This document shows, in pieces, positions 29,170 to 37,500 of a stretch of 64,000 bases of DNA. Origin of the DNA: Lachnospiraceae bacterium (GTDB lineage: Bacteria; Bacillota; Clostridia; Lachnospirales; Lachnospiraceae); contig JAFZUW010000053.1 of NCBI GenBank assembly GCA_017618195.1, positions 80,332 to 144,331 on the forward strand, read 5' to 3'. The notes under the pieces were generated by a model. It had not been told where the DNA came from and searched no databases. It saw nothing but the letters and a program-made list of their open reading frames with translations. Within the stretch, counting starts at the first letter, position 1. Each line of letters starts with the position of its first letter. The position numbers and the translations under genes are program-made.

Positions 29170-30312
29170 TCAGATTACCTCGCTGTAGCTGCCGAGATAC
29201 TGGAAGAAATCGCAGGAATTCTGCAGTTCGCCGATCAGCTGGGTCAGGTTCGGCGAATAAACCGGCGTATCCAGATCAAAATAGAACATGAACTCAAACT
29301 CACGGTCCGGAAGCGGGCGGCTTTCGAGCTTGTTCAGGTTGATGCCGAGCGCGTAGAAGCGGGAGAGCATCTTGTAAAGGGAACCCTGCTCGTGAGGAAG
29401 CGTCATCATAAGGCTGGTGCGGTTCGCGCCGGGGTAGATTTCAAGTTTCTTTGCGATGCAGATGAAACGCGTATAGTTGTTGTCCGTGTTCTGAACGGAT
29501 TTTTTAAGGCACTTTAAGCCGTACTGCGACTCGCACTGCTCGCTTGCAAGCGCAGCGATATCATTTCGTCCGCTTTCGGCAACCATCTTCGCGGCAACCG
29601 CGGTGTTCTCGCACGGGATTACGCGCACGTTTTTAAGTGTCTGAAGGAAATCGGAGCACTGGCTGATCGCCTGCTCATGGGAATAGATTTCCTTAATATC
29701 GGAAAGCTCCGTACCGGGCCTGCAAAGCAGGTTATGGCGAACCTTCAGGCGGATGCTTCGAACCACGTAAAAACGGTGTTTCATCATCAGATCATAAACT
29801 TTGTTTACAGAACCTGCGTTGCTGTTCTCCAAAGGAACAACGCCGTAGGTGCAGAGTCCGGTCTCGATTGCCGAGAAAACCGCCTCAAACGAAGAACAGA
29901 AGAACGTCTTCGGATAACGGAACAGCTTCTCGCAGGCCGCCTGCGAATTGGCTCCGGCAATACCCTGGCAGGCAACGCTCGGGCTGTCCGGGATCATCGA
30001 AGGCGTCTGCTCGATCGCCGTCTTAATCTGCTCGGTAAGCTCCGTTCCCTCACCGTTCAGTCTCGCCTGATAGCTGCGGCTCATTTCAAAAAGAACCTGG
30101 AACAGAAGGGGCGTATACTCCTTCAGATCATCCTTGGTCTTTCCGAGTACGTCGAGAATCTTCTCCTTTTCCCTTGCCGGATCTCTTACGGGCATCGAAT
30201 TGGCCTTCTTATAGTCCGCAATCGCGGCCGCCACTTCCATGCGCTCCTCGAATAACCGCACAAGGGTATCGTCTATCTCGTCAATCTTCTTCCGGTAATC
30301 CTGAATATTCAA
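29170..30312 (-). CDS. pheA: Bifunctional chorismate mutase / prephenate dehydratase
   Basis: This protein of about 380 residues has a chorismate mutase domain (residues 1-90; IDEIDDTLVRLFEERM), prephenate dehydratase (about 105-280; GIAGANSQAACEKLF) and a C-terminal ACT domain with the ESRP phenylalanine-binding motif. It commits chorismate to phenylalanine and is expected to be inhibited by it. I chose the TTG start at 30312 because AAAGGAG lies at ideal distance and the TTG overlaps the aroC stop (TTTTGA). The longer ATG frame to 30342 would extend into aroC. Translation is probably coupled. Confidence 0.93.
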   Translation of the reverse strand: MNIQDYRKKIDEIDDTLVRLFEERMEVAAAIADYKKANSMPVRDPAREKEKILDVLGKTKDDLKEYTPLLFQVLFEMSRSYQARLNGEGTELTEQIKTAIEQTPSMIPDSPSVACQGIAGANSQAACEKLFRYPKTFFCSSFEAVFSAIETGLCTYGVVPLENSNAGSVNKVYDLMMKHRFYVVRSIRLKVRHNLLCRPGTELSDIKEIYSHEQAISQCSDFLQTLKNVRVIPCENTAVAAKMVAESGRNDIAALASEQCESQYGLKCLKKSVQNTDNNYTRFICIAKKLEIYPGANRTSLMMTLPHEQGSLYKMLSRFYALGINLNKLESRPLPDREFEFMFYFDLDTPVYSPNLTQLIGELQNSCDFFQYLGSYSEVI

Positions 30313-31382
30313 AACTGAATCTCCTTTCGTCTTGCAAGCCATGCATCATATACCGCGATCGCGGCCGCCGCTTCAACAACCGGTACGGCACGGGGAACGA
30401 TGCACGGATCATGCCGTCCCTTAACCGTAAGCTTTACCGGTTCCATCGCCGCAAGGTTCACGCTGTCCTGTTCCTTCGCGATCGAAGGCGTAGGCTTAAA
30501 CGCCGCGCGGAACGTAAGCGGCATTCCGTTCGTAATCCCGCCGAGAATTCCGCCGCAATGATTGGTTTTGGTCACCACACGGCCGTTTTCAACCGTAAAA
30601 GCGTCATTGTTCTCGCTTCCGAGCATTTCGGCTGCGGCAAATCCCGCGCCGAATTCCAGTCCCTTCACGGCCGGAATTCCGAAAACAATCTGTGCGATCC
30701 GGTTCTCCATCCCGTCAAACATCGGGTCGCCGATTCCCGCGGGAAGTCCGAACACCGCGCATTCCACGATTCCGCCGACCGAATCGCCTTCCTCTTTCGC
30801 TTCCGCGATCTTCGCGAGCATCTTCTCGCCCTGCGCATCGCTCATAACGGGAAAGCTCTTTCCGAGCACTGCTTCGGTAAGCTCGCCTTCGTCCTTCACA
30901 CCGCCGATCGCGGCGATTCTTGCCGCGATCCGGATGCCGTTACGCTCAAGTATCTGTCTGCAGATGCCGCCCGCGATGACCATCGGTGCGGTAAGACGTC
31001 CGGAGAAATGTCCGCCGCCCGCAAAATCCTGATAACCGTTGTATTTGACGGAGGCTGTATAATCCGCATGCCCCGGTCTCGGAACCGTGCGGAGATTCTC
31101 ATAATCTCCCGAACGGGTATCCGTATTCCGGATGATCGCCGTAATCGGCGTTCCGCACGTGATGCCATCCTTCAGGCCGCTCACAAACTCGGGCGTATCG
31201 GCTTCCTTTCTTGCCGTCGAGTACGCCTGCCCGCCGGGGGCCCTTCTCGCGGCAAATGCGGACAGCGCTTCAAAGTCAACCGCTTCCCCTGCCGGAATGC
31301 CTTCAAGCGTCATTCCGATCGCCGGCGAATGCGACTGCCCGAATATCGTCACTCTGATATTTTCCCCGTAACTGCTGCTCAT
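30309..31382 (-). CDS. aroC: Chorismate synthase
   Basis: This 357-residue FMN-dependent enzyme makes chorismate from EPSP. Visible motifs are GQSHSPAIGMTLEGIPAG at the start, RPGHADYTASVKYN in the middle and GRHDPCIVPRAVP near the end, all signatures of the family. ATG 31382 has GGAGGTAACC just upstream and overlaps the aroA stop as ATGA. It is central in the operon. Confidence 0.97.
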   Translation of the reverse strand: MSSSYGENIRVTIFGQSHSPAIGMTLEGIPAGEAVDFEALSAFAARRAPGGQAYSTARKEADTPEFVSGLKDGITCGTPITAIIRNTDTRSGDYENLRTVPRPGHADYTASVKYNGYQDFAGGGHFSGRLTAPMVIAGGICRQILERNGIRIAARIAAIGGVKDEGELTEAVLGKSFPVMSDAQGEKMLAKIAEAKEEGDSVGGIVECAVFGLPAGIGDPMFDGMENRIAQIVFGIPAVKGLEFGAGFAAAEMLGSENNDAFTVENGRVVTKTNHCGGILGGITNGMPLTFRAAFKPTPSIAKEQDSVNLAAMEPVKLTVKGRHDPCIVPRAVPVVEAAAAIAVYDAWLARRKEIQF

Positions 31383-32587
31383 CCGGTTACCTCCAGTTGT
31401 TCCAAGTCTTGATAGAAGCCGGGATAAGATTTGCCGGCGCATTCCGCGTCCTTTATCGTAACGGGTCCGCGGCAGATCGACGCCGCAACCGCCGACGACA
31501 TTGCGATCCGGTGATCCTTATACGGATCGGCCGTTCCGCCCGTAAGCGTTCCCGTTCCTTTTATTATTAAGCCGTCCGCCGTCTGCTCCGCGTTTCCGCC
31601 GAGCGAGCGGATCAATGTCTCGGTCGTTGTAAGCCGGTCCGATTCTTTAAAACGGAGCCGTTCCGCATGGATGATCCGGGTCTCCCCCGCAATCCCTGCT
31701 GCCAATACGCTGATGACCGGCACGAGATCGGGGATTTCCGACGCGTCAATCGTCTGCGGCTTCATCGAAGCGCCCCGTTTCACTTGAATTCCGGTTTCAC
31801 GCTCCGTAACCTCCGCTCCGAATCCCCTCAAAATATCGAGGATTGCCCGGTCGCCCTGAAGCGAATCGTTACGAAGTCCCGAAACGGTAATCCCTTCCGT
31901 CCCGAGCGCCCCCATACAGAGGTAAAATGCGGCGCCGGACCAGTCCTTTTCCACCGTTTCATATTCTTTTGCGTGATATTTCTGCCCTCCCGGGATGAAA
32001 TATCCGTGTTCTTCCTTCACGATGCGGATCCCGGCCTCCCGGACCGCCTGTTCGGTCATTGCGACATACGCTGCCGACTCAAGCTTTCCTTCGATCACGA
32101 TCCGGCTGTCGCCCGTAAGAAGCGGGAGCGCAAATAAAAGTCCCGAGATAAACTGTGAGGAAACGCCGCCCGGAATCGTGTATGTTCCGGCGGTAACAGG
32201 TCCTTTGCAGTACAGTTCGCTTCCTTCCTGTCGGATCTGCGCTCCGTGAAGCACCAGTTGATCGATCAATTCCTTATGCGGCCGGTTCGGCAGAAGCCCT
32301 TCCATATGAAACGAAACGTCTGCGCCGAGCGCCGCCGCAACCGGCAGAAGGAAGCGTAACGTGGAACCGCTTTCTCCGCATGGGAGCACGCTGCCGCCGT
32401 GAAGAAGCGCCTTTAAACACGCCTCCGTCGCGGTAATATCGGCGGAAAGCTCTTCCGCAGGACCGCAGTCCACGACGCAAGCCCCTTCGGAAAGCGCTGC
32501 GCAGATCAGCTTTCTGTGCGCAATCGATTTTGAAACGGGCGGCGTCACCGTACCGGTGCGCATCCCCGCCTGAACCGTATAAATCAT
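31379..32587 (-). CDS. aroA: EPSP synthase (3-phosphoshikimate 1-carboxyvinyltransferase)
   Basis: This 402-residue enzyme joins shikimate 3-phosphate and phosphoenolpyruvate. Motifs include PVSKSIAHRKLICAAL (PEP/S3P Lys-Ser), GESGSTLRFLLPVAAAL and GDRAILDILRGFGA. The Gly in the GESGSTLR loop is the class II-like form. The start has a poor Shine-Dalgarno sequence and follows aroB by 78 bases, the largest gap in the operon. It overlaps aroC by 4 bases. Confidence 0.95.
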   Translation of the reverse strand: MIYTVQAGMRTGTVTPPVSKSIAHRKLICAALSEGACVVDCGPAEELSADITATEACLKALLHGGSVLPCGESGSTLRFLLPVAAALGADVSFHMEGLLPNRPHKELIDQLVLHGAQIRQEGSELYCKGPVTAGTYTIPGGVSSQFISGLLFALPLLTGDSRIVIEGKLESAAYVAMTEQAVREAGIRIVKEEHGYFIPGGQKYHAKEYETVEKDWSGAAFYLCMGALGTEGITVSGLRNDSLQGDRAILDILRGFGAEVTERETGIQVKRGASMKPQTIDASEIPDLVPVISVLAAGIAGETRIIHAERLRFKESDRLTTTETLIRSLGGNAEQTADGLIIKGTGTLTGGTADPYKDHRIAMSSAVAASICRGPVTIKDAECAGKSYPGFYQDLEQLEVTG

Positions 32588-32665
32588 TGAATCAACCGTA
32601 CCGAAAACGGCTCAGGGACTGCCGCCTTCCGGATCCTTCCGTCAGTTCTGACTGCTTAAAAACTT

Positions 32666-33709
32666 CTAAAACCACTCTGTAAACTCTGCCGGCGCAATCT
32701 TCTCAATCCGGCATGTTCCGATGCGCTCCGGAATGATGATCCGCATGGCATCGGTCGTATTTTTCTTATCGCTTTGCGCCTTTTCGGCGATTTCTTCTTT
32801 AGAGAATGGAAGCTCCGTCGGAAGTCCGTATGCCTTGATCAGGTTTACGAGTTCCTCTGCGGAAGCACTGTCGAACAGGCCTTTTCGGGCTGTTCCGCGC
32901 GCAATCGCGGCCATTCCGATCGCAACCGCCTGTCCGTGCGGGATAGCATAGCCGCTGCATGCTTCAACGCCGTGCCCGACCGTATGTCCGAGATTTAAAA
33001 GCATCCGGAGTCCGCGGTCGAACTCGTCTTCTTCGACGAAGTCGCGCTTGATTGAAACGCACCGTCCGACAATCTCTTCGTACCGGTTCCGGACCGGCTC
33101 AGCCTCAAGCATCCGGAACAGTTCTTCACTTCCGGAAAGCATTCCGTATTTGATGATTTCGGCGCATCCGTTTTGATATTCCGTCTCGGGAAGCGTCGCA
33201 AATGTATCCGTATCGCAGACAACAAGGGAAGGCTGGTAGAACGCGCCGACCTGGTTCTTTCCGTTCGGCAGGTCAACCGCCGTCTTTCCGCCGACCGAAG
33301 AGTCCACTGCCGCGAGAAGCGTCGTCGGCAGCTGCACGAGCGGCACCCCTCTCTGGTAGGTTGCCGCGGCAAATCCCGCTAGGTCTCCGACCACTCCGCC
33401 GCCTAACGCGAGCACGGGATCTTCTCTTGTTAAATGCGCATCGCACATCTTCTCAAGAAGCGCTCCGTATACCGAAAGGTTCTTGCTCGCTTCTCCGTGA
33501 GCGAAGACATAGGTTTCCGTCCGGTACCCCGCCTCGGTGAGCGCCGCCCGAACCGCCTCTCCGTAAAGCCCCCATACGCTATCGTCCGAAACGAGCATCA
33601 AGTGCTTCGAGCCCGTTACTTCCGAGAGCCTTGCCGGGAGTTCCTTTAAAAGACCTGCTCCGATCAATACGCGGTATCCTTTTCCGGCTTTCACCTGTAC
33701 GGAAATCAT
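32666..33709 (-). CDS. aroB: 3-Dehydroquinate synthase
   Basis: This 347-residue NAD-dependent enzyme closes the ring of DAHP to 3-dehydroquinate. Signature parts are GGGVVGDLAGFAAATYQRG (NAD site), PTTLLAAVDSSVGGKTAV and the metal ligands in LNLGHTVGHGVEA and IPHGQAVAIGM. It overlaps tyrA by 4 bases (ATGA). Normal family length. Confidence 0.97.
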   Translation of the reverse strand: MISVQVKAGKGYRVLIGAGLLKELPARLSEVTGSKHLMLVSDDSVWGLYGEAVRAALTEAGYRTETYVFAHGEASKNLSVYGALLEKMCDAHLTREDPVLALGGGVVGDLAGFAAATYQRGVPLVQLPTTLLAAVDSSVGGKTAVDLPNGKNQVGAFYQPSLVVCDTDTFATLPETEYQNGCAEIIKYGMLSGSEELFRMLEAEPVRNRYEEIVGRCVSIKRDFVEEDEFDRGLRMLLNLGHTVGHGVEACSGYAIPHGQAVAIGMAAIARGTARKGLFDSASAEELVNLIKAYGLPTELPFSKEEIAEKAQSDKKNTTDAMRIIIPERIGTCRIEKIAPAEFTEWF

Positions 33710-34536
33710 CCGTCTACCTCCTCTTTGCGTTTACGTCCTTCATCCAACAGCTTGACGAGCGTCTCCCGGTCGCCTTCCGCAATTGCCTTTCGGTACTGCG
33801 CGAGATTGTCCGTCAGTGTGTCGATTTCGCGGACCAGATTGTCCGCATTATCAAGAAACAGCTGCGTCCACATTTCGGGATTCAGCCATGCAACTCTTGT
33901 CATATCCTTGTAGCTTCCGGCGGACATTCCGGTATGGATTTCCGCGGAAGGGCTCTTCACGTACGCATTCGAAACGACATGCGCCAGCTGTGAGGAAAAT
34001 GCGATGACCCTGTCGTGTGTTTCGGCCGTCGTTACGGTAATGCTTCCGAATCCCGCAGGCATCAGAAGCTGCTTCACGCGGTCTAAAAACGTAATGTCGT
34101 CATTCTTTTCGGGAACGAGTACCATCGGCGCGCCCTTATACATGTCGGCCTTTGAGTACTTGAAGCCCGAGAACTGCGTGCCGGCCATCGGATGGCCGCC
34201 GATATAGGTAAATCCGTACTTCTTCGCGCATTCAAAGCCGTGTCCGACAACGTTCTGCTTTGTTCCGCAGCAGTCGATCACGATCGGCTTGGGGCCGAAA
34301 ACGGGTCCCTTTTCCTCCATATAGCGGACTGCCGCCTCCGGATAAGTACAGATTAAGATCAGATCGCACGAAGGAATCTCCTCGTCCGTCAATTCCTTCG
34401 AAACGGTACCGCTCAATACGGCAAAGCGGAAGATCGCCTCGTCCGTATCAAACGCGCATACTTCATGGCCTTCCTTACTGTATGCTTTGGCAAAGGACCC
34501 TCCGATCAGACCGAGTCCTACAATCCCGACTTTCAT
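33706..34536 (-). CDS. tyrA: Prephenate dehydrogenase
   Basis: This 276-residue NAD(P) enzyme makes 4-hydroxyphenylpyruvate from prephenate for tyrosine. It starts with a Rossmann motif [18 protein letters not shown], then PMAGTQFSGF (catalytic His region GGHPMAG) and SSQLAHVVSNAY. It has no ACT domain, unlike the longer Bacillus enzyme, so feedback control may rest on AroF and on attenuation. It overlaps aroF by 4 bases. Confidence 0.94.
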   Translation of the reverse strand: MKVGIVGLGLIGGSFAKAYSKEGHEVCAFDTDEAIFRFAVLSGTVSKELTDEEIPSCDLILICTYPEAAVRYMEEKGPVFGPKPIVIDCCGTKQNVVGHGFECAKKYGFTYIGGHPMAGTQFSGFKYSKADMYKGAPMVLVPEKNDDITFLDRVKQLLMPAGFGSITVTTAETHDRVIAFSSQLAHVVSNAYVKSPSAEIHTGMSAGSYKDMTRVAWLNPEMWTQLFLDNADNLVREIDTLTDNLAQYRKAIAEGDRETLVKLLDEGRKRKEEVDG

Positions 34537-35534
34537 TTGGACGCCTCCCGAACAGCCATAACTTTACCGGCGAGTTTCGCGAACTCTTCCGGACGGATCG
34601 ACTGTGCACCGTCGCAAAGCGCGTGCGGCGGATCGTTGTGAACCTCGATCAGAAGACCGTCGCAGCCGCATGCCGTAGCGGCAAGAGCCATCGGCGGAAC
34701 CATTCTCGCCATACCGGTCGCATGGCTCGGGTCAACGACAACCGGCAGATGCGTCAATTCATGAAGCATCGGAACCGCGGAAAGATCCAGCGTGTTCCGC
34801 ATATAATCGCTGTAGGAACGGATGCCGCGCTCACAGAGGATTACGTTCTCGTTGCCGCTCGACATAATGTACTCAGCGCTCATCAGAAGCTCCTTTAACG
34901 TACCGGCAATACCGCGCTTCAAAAGGATCGGCTTTCCGGTATGTCCGAGTTCCTTCAGAAGGTCGAAGTTCTGCGTGTTGCGGGCGCCGACCTGAAGTAC
35001 GTCGACATCCTCAAAAAGCGGCAGATCGGAAGCGTTCATGATCTCCGTAACGATCGGAAGTCCCGTTTCCTGTCTTGCAATCTTCAAAAGTTCGATTCCT
35101 TCCGCCTTCAGTCCCTGGAAATCGTACGGAGAGGTTCTCGGCTTGAAAGCGCCGCCGCGGAGCATATTTGCCCCGGCCGCTTTAACCGCCTTTGCGATTC
35201 CGACGATCTGCTCCTCGCTCTCAACGGAGCAGGGGCCTGCAATCATGCAGAAGTTTCCGCCGCCGACTTTAACATTGCCGACTTCCACAATCGTATCTTC
35301 AGGATGGAACTTGCGGTTTGCGCATTTAAAGGTTTCCGTTACGCGCTTTACGGAATCAACAATGTCAAGGCTTGCAACGAGGTCGGAATCCACCTTGCTC
35401 GTGTCTCCGATCAGACCGAGTACCGTTTGGAACTGGCCTTCGGATACGTGTACGCCGAGTCCGAGACTCTTGAACCATCCGATCAGCTGCTCCTCGCGCT
35501 CTGTTCCGACATTGGGTTTCAATACAACTATCAT
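34533..35534 (-). CDS. aroF: DAHP synthase (type I-beta, with N-terminal regulatory domain)
   Basis: This 333-residue enzyme condenses PEP and erythrose 4-phosphate, the first step of the shikimate pathway. The first 70 or so residues form the ferredoxin-like domain of the Thermotoga type, which binds Tyr or Phe for feedback inhibition. The barrel has [37 protein letters not shown] and [20 protein letters not shown] precedes ATG 35534. It is the first structural gene after the attenuator, the proper place for pathway control. Confidence 0.96.
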   Translation of the reverse strand: MIVVLKPNVGTEREEQLIGWFKSLGLGVHVSEGQFQTVLGLIGDTSKVDSDLVASLDIVDSVKRVTETFKCANRKFHPEDTIVEVGNVKVGGGNFCMIAGPCSVESEEQIVGIAKAVKAAGANMLRGGAFKPRTSPYDFQGLKAEGIELLKIARQETGLPIVTEIMNASDLPLFEDVDVLQVGARNTQNFDLLKELGHTGKPILLKRGIAGTLKELLMSAEYIMSSGNENVILCERGIRSYSDYMRNTLDLSAVPMLHELTHLPVVVDPSHATGMARMVPPMALAATACGCDGLLIEVHNDPPHALCDGAQSIRPEEFAKLAGKVMAVREASK

Positions 35535-35560
35535 CTTTCTGTCCTCCGATATGTTTTTAT

Positions 35561-35596
35561 AAAGAAAAATGCGACCCAGGTTAATCTGTGCCGCAT
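35561..35596 (-). terminator. Attenuator terminator in the aromatic operon leader
   Basis: On the minus strand ATGCGGC (35596-35590) pairs with GTCGCAT (from 35575 down to 35569) with one G-U pair, and an inner CAG/CTG closes an ATTAAC loop. TTTTTCTTT follows. It lies between the leader peptide and aroF. Its 5' arm and loop (GGCACAGATTAACC) can pair instead with the end of the leader peptide coding region, which would block the terminator. Confidence 0.85.
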
Positions 35597-35625
35597 GGAA
35601 TTCACACTATGATTTCATCATAAGT

Positions 35626-35712
35626 CTAGGCACGCAAATTAACCTTACCACAAAAGCCGGTAAAGTAAAAGTAAAACCAGTAATAAAATGCGTGCTGACC
35701 GATTGTCTGCAT
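35626..35712 (-). CDS. Aromatic leader peptide controlling the aro operon
   Basis: This 28-codon frame starts at ATG 35712, 6 bases after AGAGGA, and stops at TAG 35626-35628. Codons 9-17 read F-Y-Y-W-F-Y-F-Y-F, nine aromatic residues in a row, and codon 20 is another Phe. Codons 6-8 (CAGCACGCA) hold segment 1, which pairs with segment 2 (TTGCGTGC in codons 26-28). Segment 2 extended to codons 23-28 (GGTTAATTTGCGTGCC) pairs with segment 3, the terminator 5' arm. A ribosome stalled in the aromatic run covers segment 1 and frees segment 2 for the antiterminator; one reaching the stop covers segment 2 and allows termination. An in-frame ATG at 35727 is a less well-spaced alternative. Confidence 0.9.
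   Translation of the reverse strand: MQTIGQHAFYYWFYFYFTGFCGKVNLRA
35633..35704 (-). promoter_or_regulatory. Alternative RNA pairing segments 1 and 2 of the aro attenuator
   Basis: On the minus strand GCACGCA (about 35695-35689) is complementary to TGCGTGC (about 35637-35631), forming the anti-antiterminator. GGTTAATTTG-CG-TGCC pairs with GGCACAGATTAACC (from about 35594 down to 35581) over 14 positions with a 2-base bulge, forming the antiterminator. These pairings exclude one another in the order needed for ribosome-controlled attenuation. Confidence 0.75.
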
Positions 35713-35766
35713 GATGTTTCCTCTCATGTTCCTCCGTCCGGACCGATCCTTCCGGTTTCGGAAAAA

Positions 35767-36375
35767 CTATTTATCCTTGTATAAAATAGGCTTATAACCG
35801 CCCGTGCGGTCCATCGCCGCTTTCTTGCCCTGCTCAATCGATTCCCGCAGCAGCTCGAGATCCGGCGCGATGTTGTCCGGACATACAAGATCGCCGGTCT
35901 TCGCTTCCATCTCGTAGTTGTCAAGAACCGCCCGCGCCACATTTACCCGCGACCGCATGCTCGTATGGCAGTGCGCCGTGAACATCTGTAAGAGCGAATT
36001 CCAAGGGCTTCCGTGCCTTCCCGCCAGTAAAAACAGCAGCTGGCGCTTTTCGGCTGCCGACATATTCTGAACAAGTTCCATCAACGCCTGTCCAAGCGCT
36101 TCGTCATTCTCCTCCTGCTCGTTCTCGTTAAAGAACTCGGGGAAAAGGTACGCGAGATAATACGGCAAAGGGTTCAACCCGAGATAACGAAACCATTCGC
36201 AACCCGTGAACAGATCCGGCGCGGTAACGCCGTTCTCCCAGTTCTGCACGGTCTTACGGGAAATGCCGAGACCTTCGGCCATTTCCGCCTGCGTGCGGCC
36301 CGCATCGACCCTTGAAGTGGACCAGATATGAGCGAAACGTCTGCTTCTGTCAGTTTGTTCTTCCGCAGGTATCAT
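35767..36375 (-). CDS. XRE-family helix-turn-helix regulator
   Basis: This 202-residue protein has an N-terminal helix-turn-helix (about residues 22-65; TQAEMAEGLGISRKTVQNWENG) and a C-terminal region of no family I recognise, rich in acidic residues and helices. AGGAG precedes the ATG. It has a strong promoter whose -10 overlaps an inverted repeat, suggesting self-control. The stop is only 54 bases before the aromatic leader peptide and I see no clear separate aro promoter between them, so the regulator may be co-transcribed with the operon. Its role in aromatic synthesis is unproven. Confidence 0.75.
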   Translation of the reverse strand: MIPAEEQTDRSRRFAHIWSTSRVDAGRTQAEMAEGLGISRKTVQNWENGVTAPDLFTGCEWFRYLGLNPLPYYLAYLFPEFFNENEQEENDEALGQALMELVQNMSAAEKRQLLFLLAGRHGSPWNSLLQMFTAHCHTSMRSRVNVARAVLDNYEMEAKTGDLVCPDNIAPDLELLRESIEQGKKAAMDRTGGYKPILYKDK

Positions 36376-36401
36376 GCATTGCTCCTCATGGTAAAAAAAT
36401 T

Positions 36402-36454
36402 TACTTGTATATGTCCATTTCGGATGGTAGAATATGTCTCGATTGGCACAAGTA
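36402..36454. promoter_or_regulatory. Inverted repeat around the XRE gene transcription start
   Basis: TACTTGT (36402-36408) and ACAAGTA (36448-36454) are perfect inverted copies. The second overlaps the -10 element. They could be operator half-sites for the XRE protein. Confidence 0.35.
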
Positions 36455-36479
36455 TATTGCTAATTGCGGTTTTTGTCAA
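36451..36479 (-). promoter_or_regulatory. Promoter for the XRE regulator (and possibly the aro operon)
   Basis: On the minus strand TTGACA (36479-36474), 17 bases and TATACT (36456-36451), a near-perfect housekeeping promoter about 75 bases before the start codon. Confidence 0.75.
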
Positions 36480-36567
36480 GAAATTTTCTACTCACAATCA
36501 GCGCTCGCCTTCTTTGTGCGTATTTTTTTGCGCTTTTGTATGGGGGATACGGAAGGAGTATCAGAAT

Positions 36568-37449
36568 ATGTATATTGTTACCTGCTGTTCCACGGTCGAT
36601 CTGTCCGAAGAACACCTGAAAGAACGGAATATCCGCTGCCTGCCGTTCCATTATGAACTGGACGGAACATCTTATCTTGACGATTTCGGAAAGACCGTTC
36701 CGCTGGCGGATTTTTACGAGGCAATGCGAAACGGAGCCGAAACGCGTACGAGTCAGATCAATATCACCGAGTATTACGACTTTTTCAAGGGAATCTTTGA
36801 AGAAGGCTATGACATTCTTCATATTGCGTTCTCAAGCGGCCTGTCCGGTTCCATCAACAGCGCCAACAACGCAGCGGCAATGCTTGCCGACGAATACCCC
36901 GACCGTAAGATCCGTATCGTCGACTCGGTCAATGCCTCTGCAGGTCACGGACTCGTTGTCGATTACGCGGCGGATCTTCTTGCCGAAGGCCTTTCCCTTG
37001 ATGATGCCGCAGACCTCGTGGAAGCGCGCAAGCTGCACGCACAGGGCTGGTTCTTCACGACGACCTTGAAATATCTCGTTCGCGGCGGAAGAGTATCCAA
37101 GACGGCCGGTCTGATCGGCGATACGCTTGGGATTTGTCCCCTTCTGAATATCAATATGGAAGGACATCTGATCCCCCGCGAAAAGATCCGCACCAAAAAG
37201 AAGGTTATGGCAGCTCTCGTATCCAGAATGCTGCAGGTTGCGGAAGGCGGTGCCGACTATGCCGGACCTTGCCACATCTGCCACTCCGACTGCATCGATG
37301 ATGCTGACGCCGTAATCGCTTTGATCGAAGAGAATTTTCCGAACCTTCGCGGCAAGATTGAACTCCATGAAGTCGGCACCATCATCGGAAGCCATACCGG
37401 CCCCGGCACGATCGGCGCTTTCTTCTGGGGAACGGAGAATACTTTATAA
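36568..37449 (+). CDS. DegV family fatty acid-binding protein
   Basis: This 293-residue protein matches the DegV/FakB family, which binds fatty acids and in FakB form presents them to the kinase FakA. Motifs include TSQINITEYYDFF, IAFSSGLSGSINSA and LKYLVRGGRVSK, with PLLNINMEGHLIPREKIRTKKK. ATG 36568 has GGAAGGAG 7 bases before it; a longer frame from 36328 overlaps the divergent regulator and is rejected. It is a single gene ending at a strong terminator. Confidence 0.92.
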   Translation: MYIVTCCSTVDLSEEHLKERNIRCLPFHYELDGTSYLDDFGKTVPLADFYEAMRNGAETRTSQINITEYYDFFKGIFEEGYDILHIAFSSGLSGSINSANNAAAMLADEYPDRKIRIVDSVNASAGHGLVVDYAADLLAEGLSLDDAADLVEARKLHAQGWFFTTTLKYLVRGGRVSKTAGLIGDTLGICPLLNINMEGHLIPREKIRTKKKVMAALVSRMLQVAEGGADYAGPCHICHSDCIDDADAVIALIEENFPNLRGKIELHEVGTIIGSHTGPGTIGAFFWGTENTL

Positions 37450-37461
37450 CACCTGAAACTC

Positions 37462-37500
37462 AAAAAGACGGAGATGCCGATGCGTCCCCGTCTTTTTCTT
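37462..37500 (+). terminator. Bidirectional terminator between degV and the zinc-operon lipoprotein gene
   Basis: AAAAAGACGG (37462-37471) and CCGTCTTTTT (37488-37497) form a perfect 10-bp stem. The T-run continues on the plus strand, and the A-run on the left arm serves the convergent gene ending at 37499. Confidence 0.9.

Noticed and set aside
35535-35766. T-box riboswitch in the aromatic leader
   Set aside because: No T-box core (AGGGTGG-like sequence) is present, and the peptide with alternative stems explains the terminator better.
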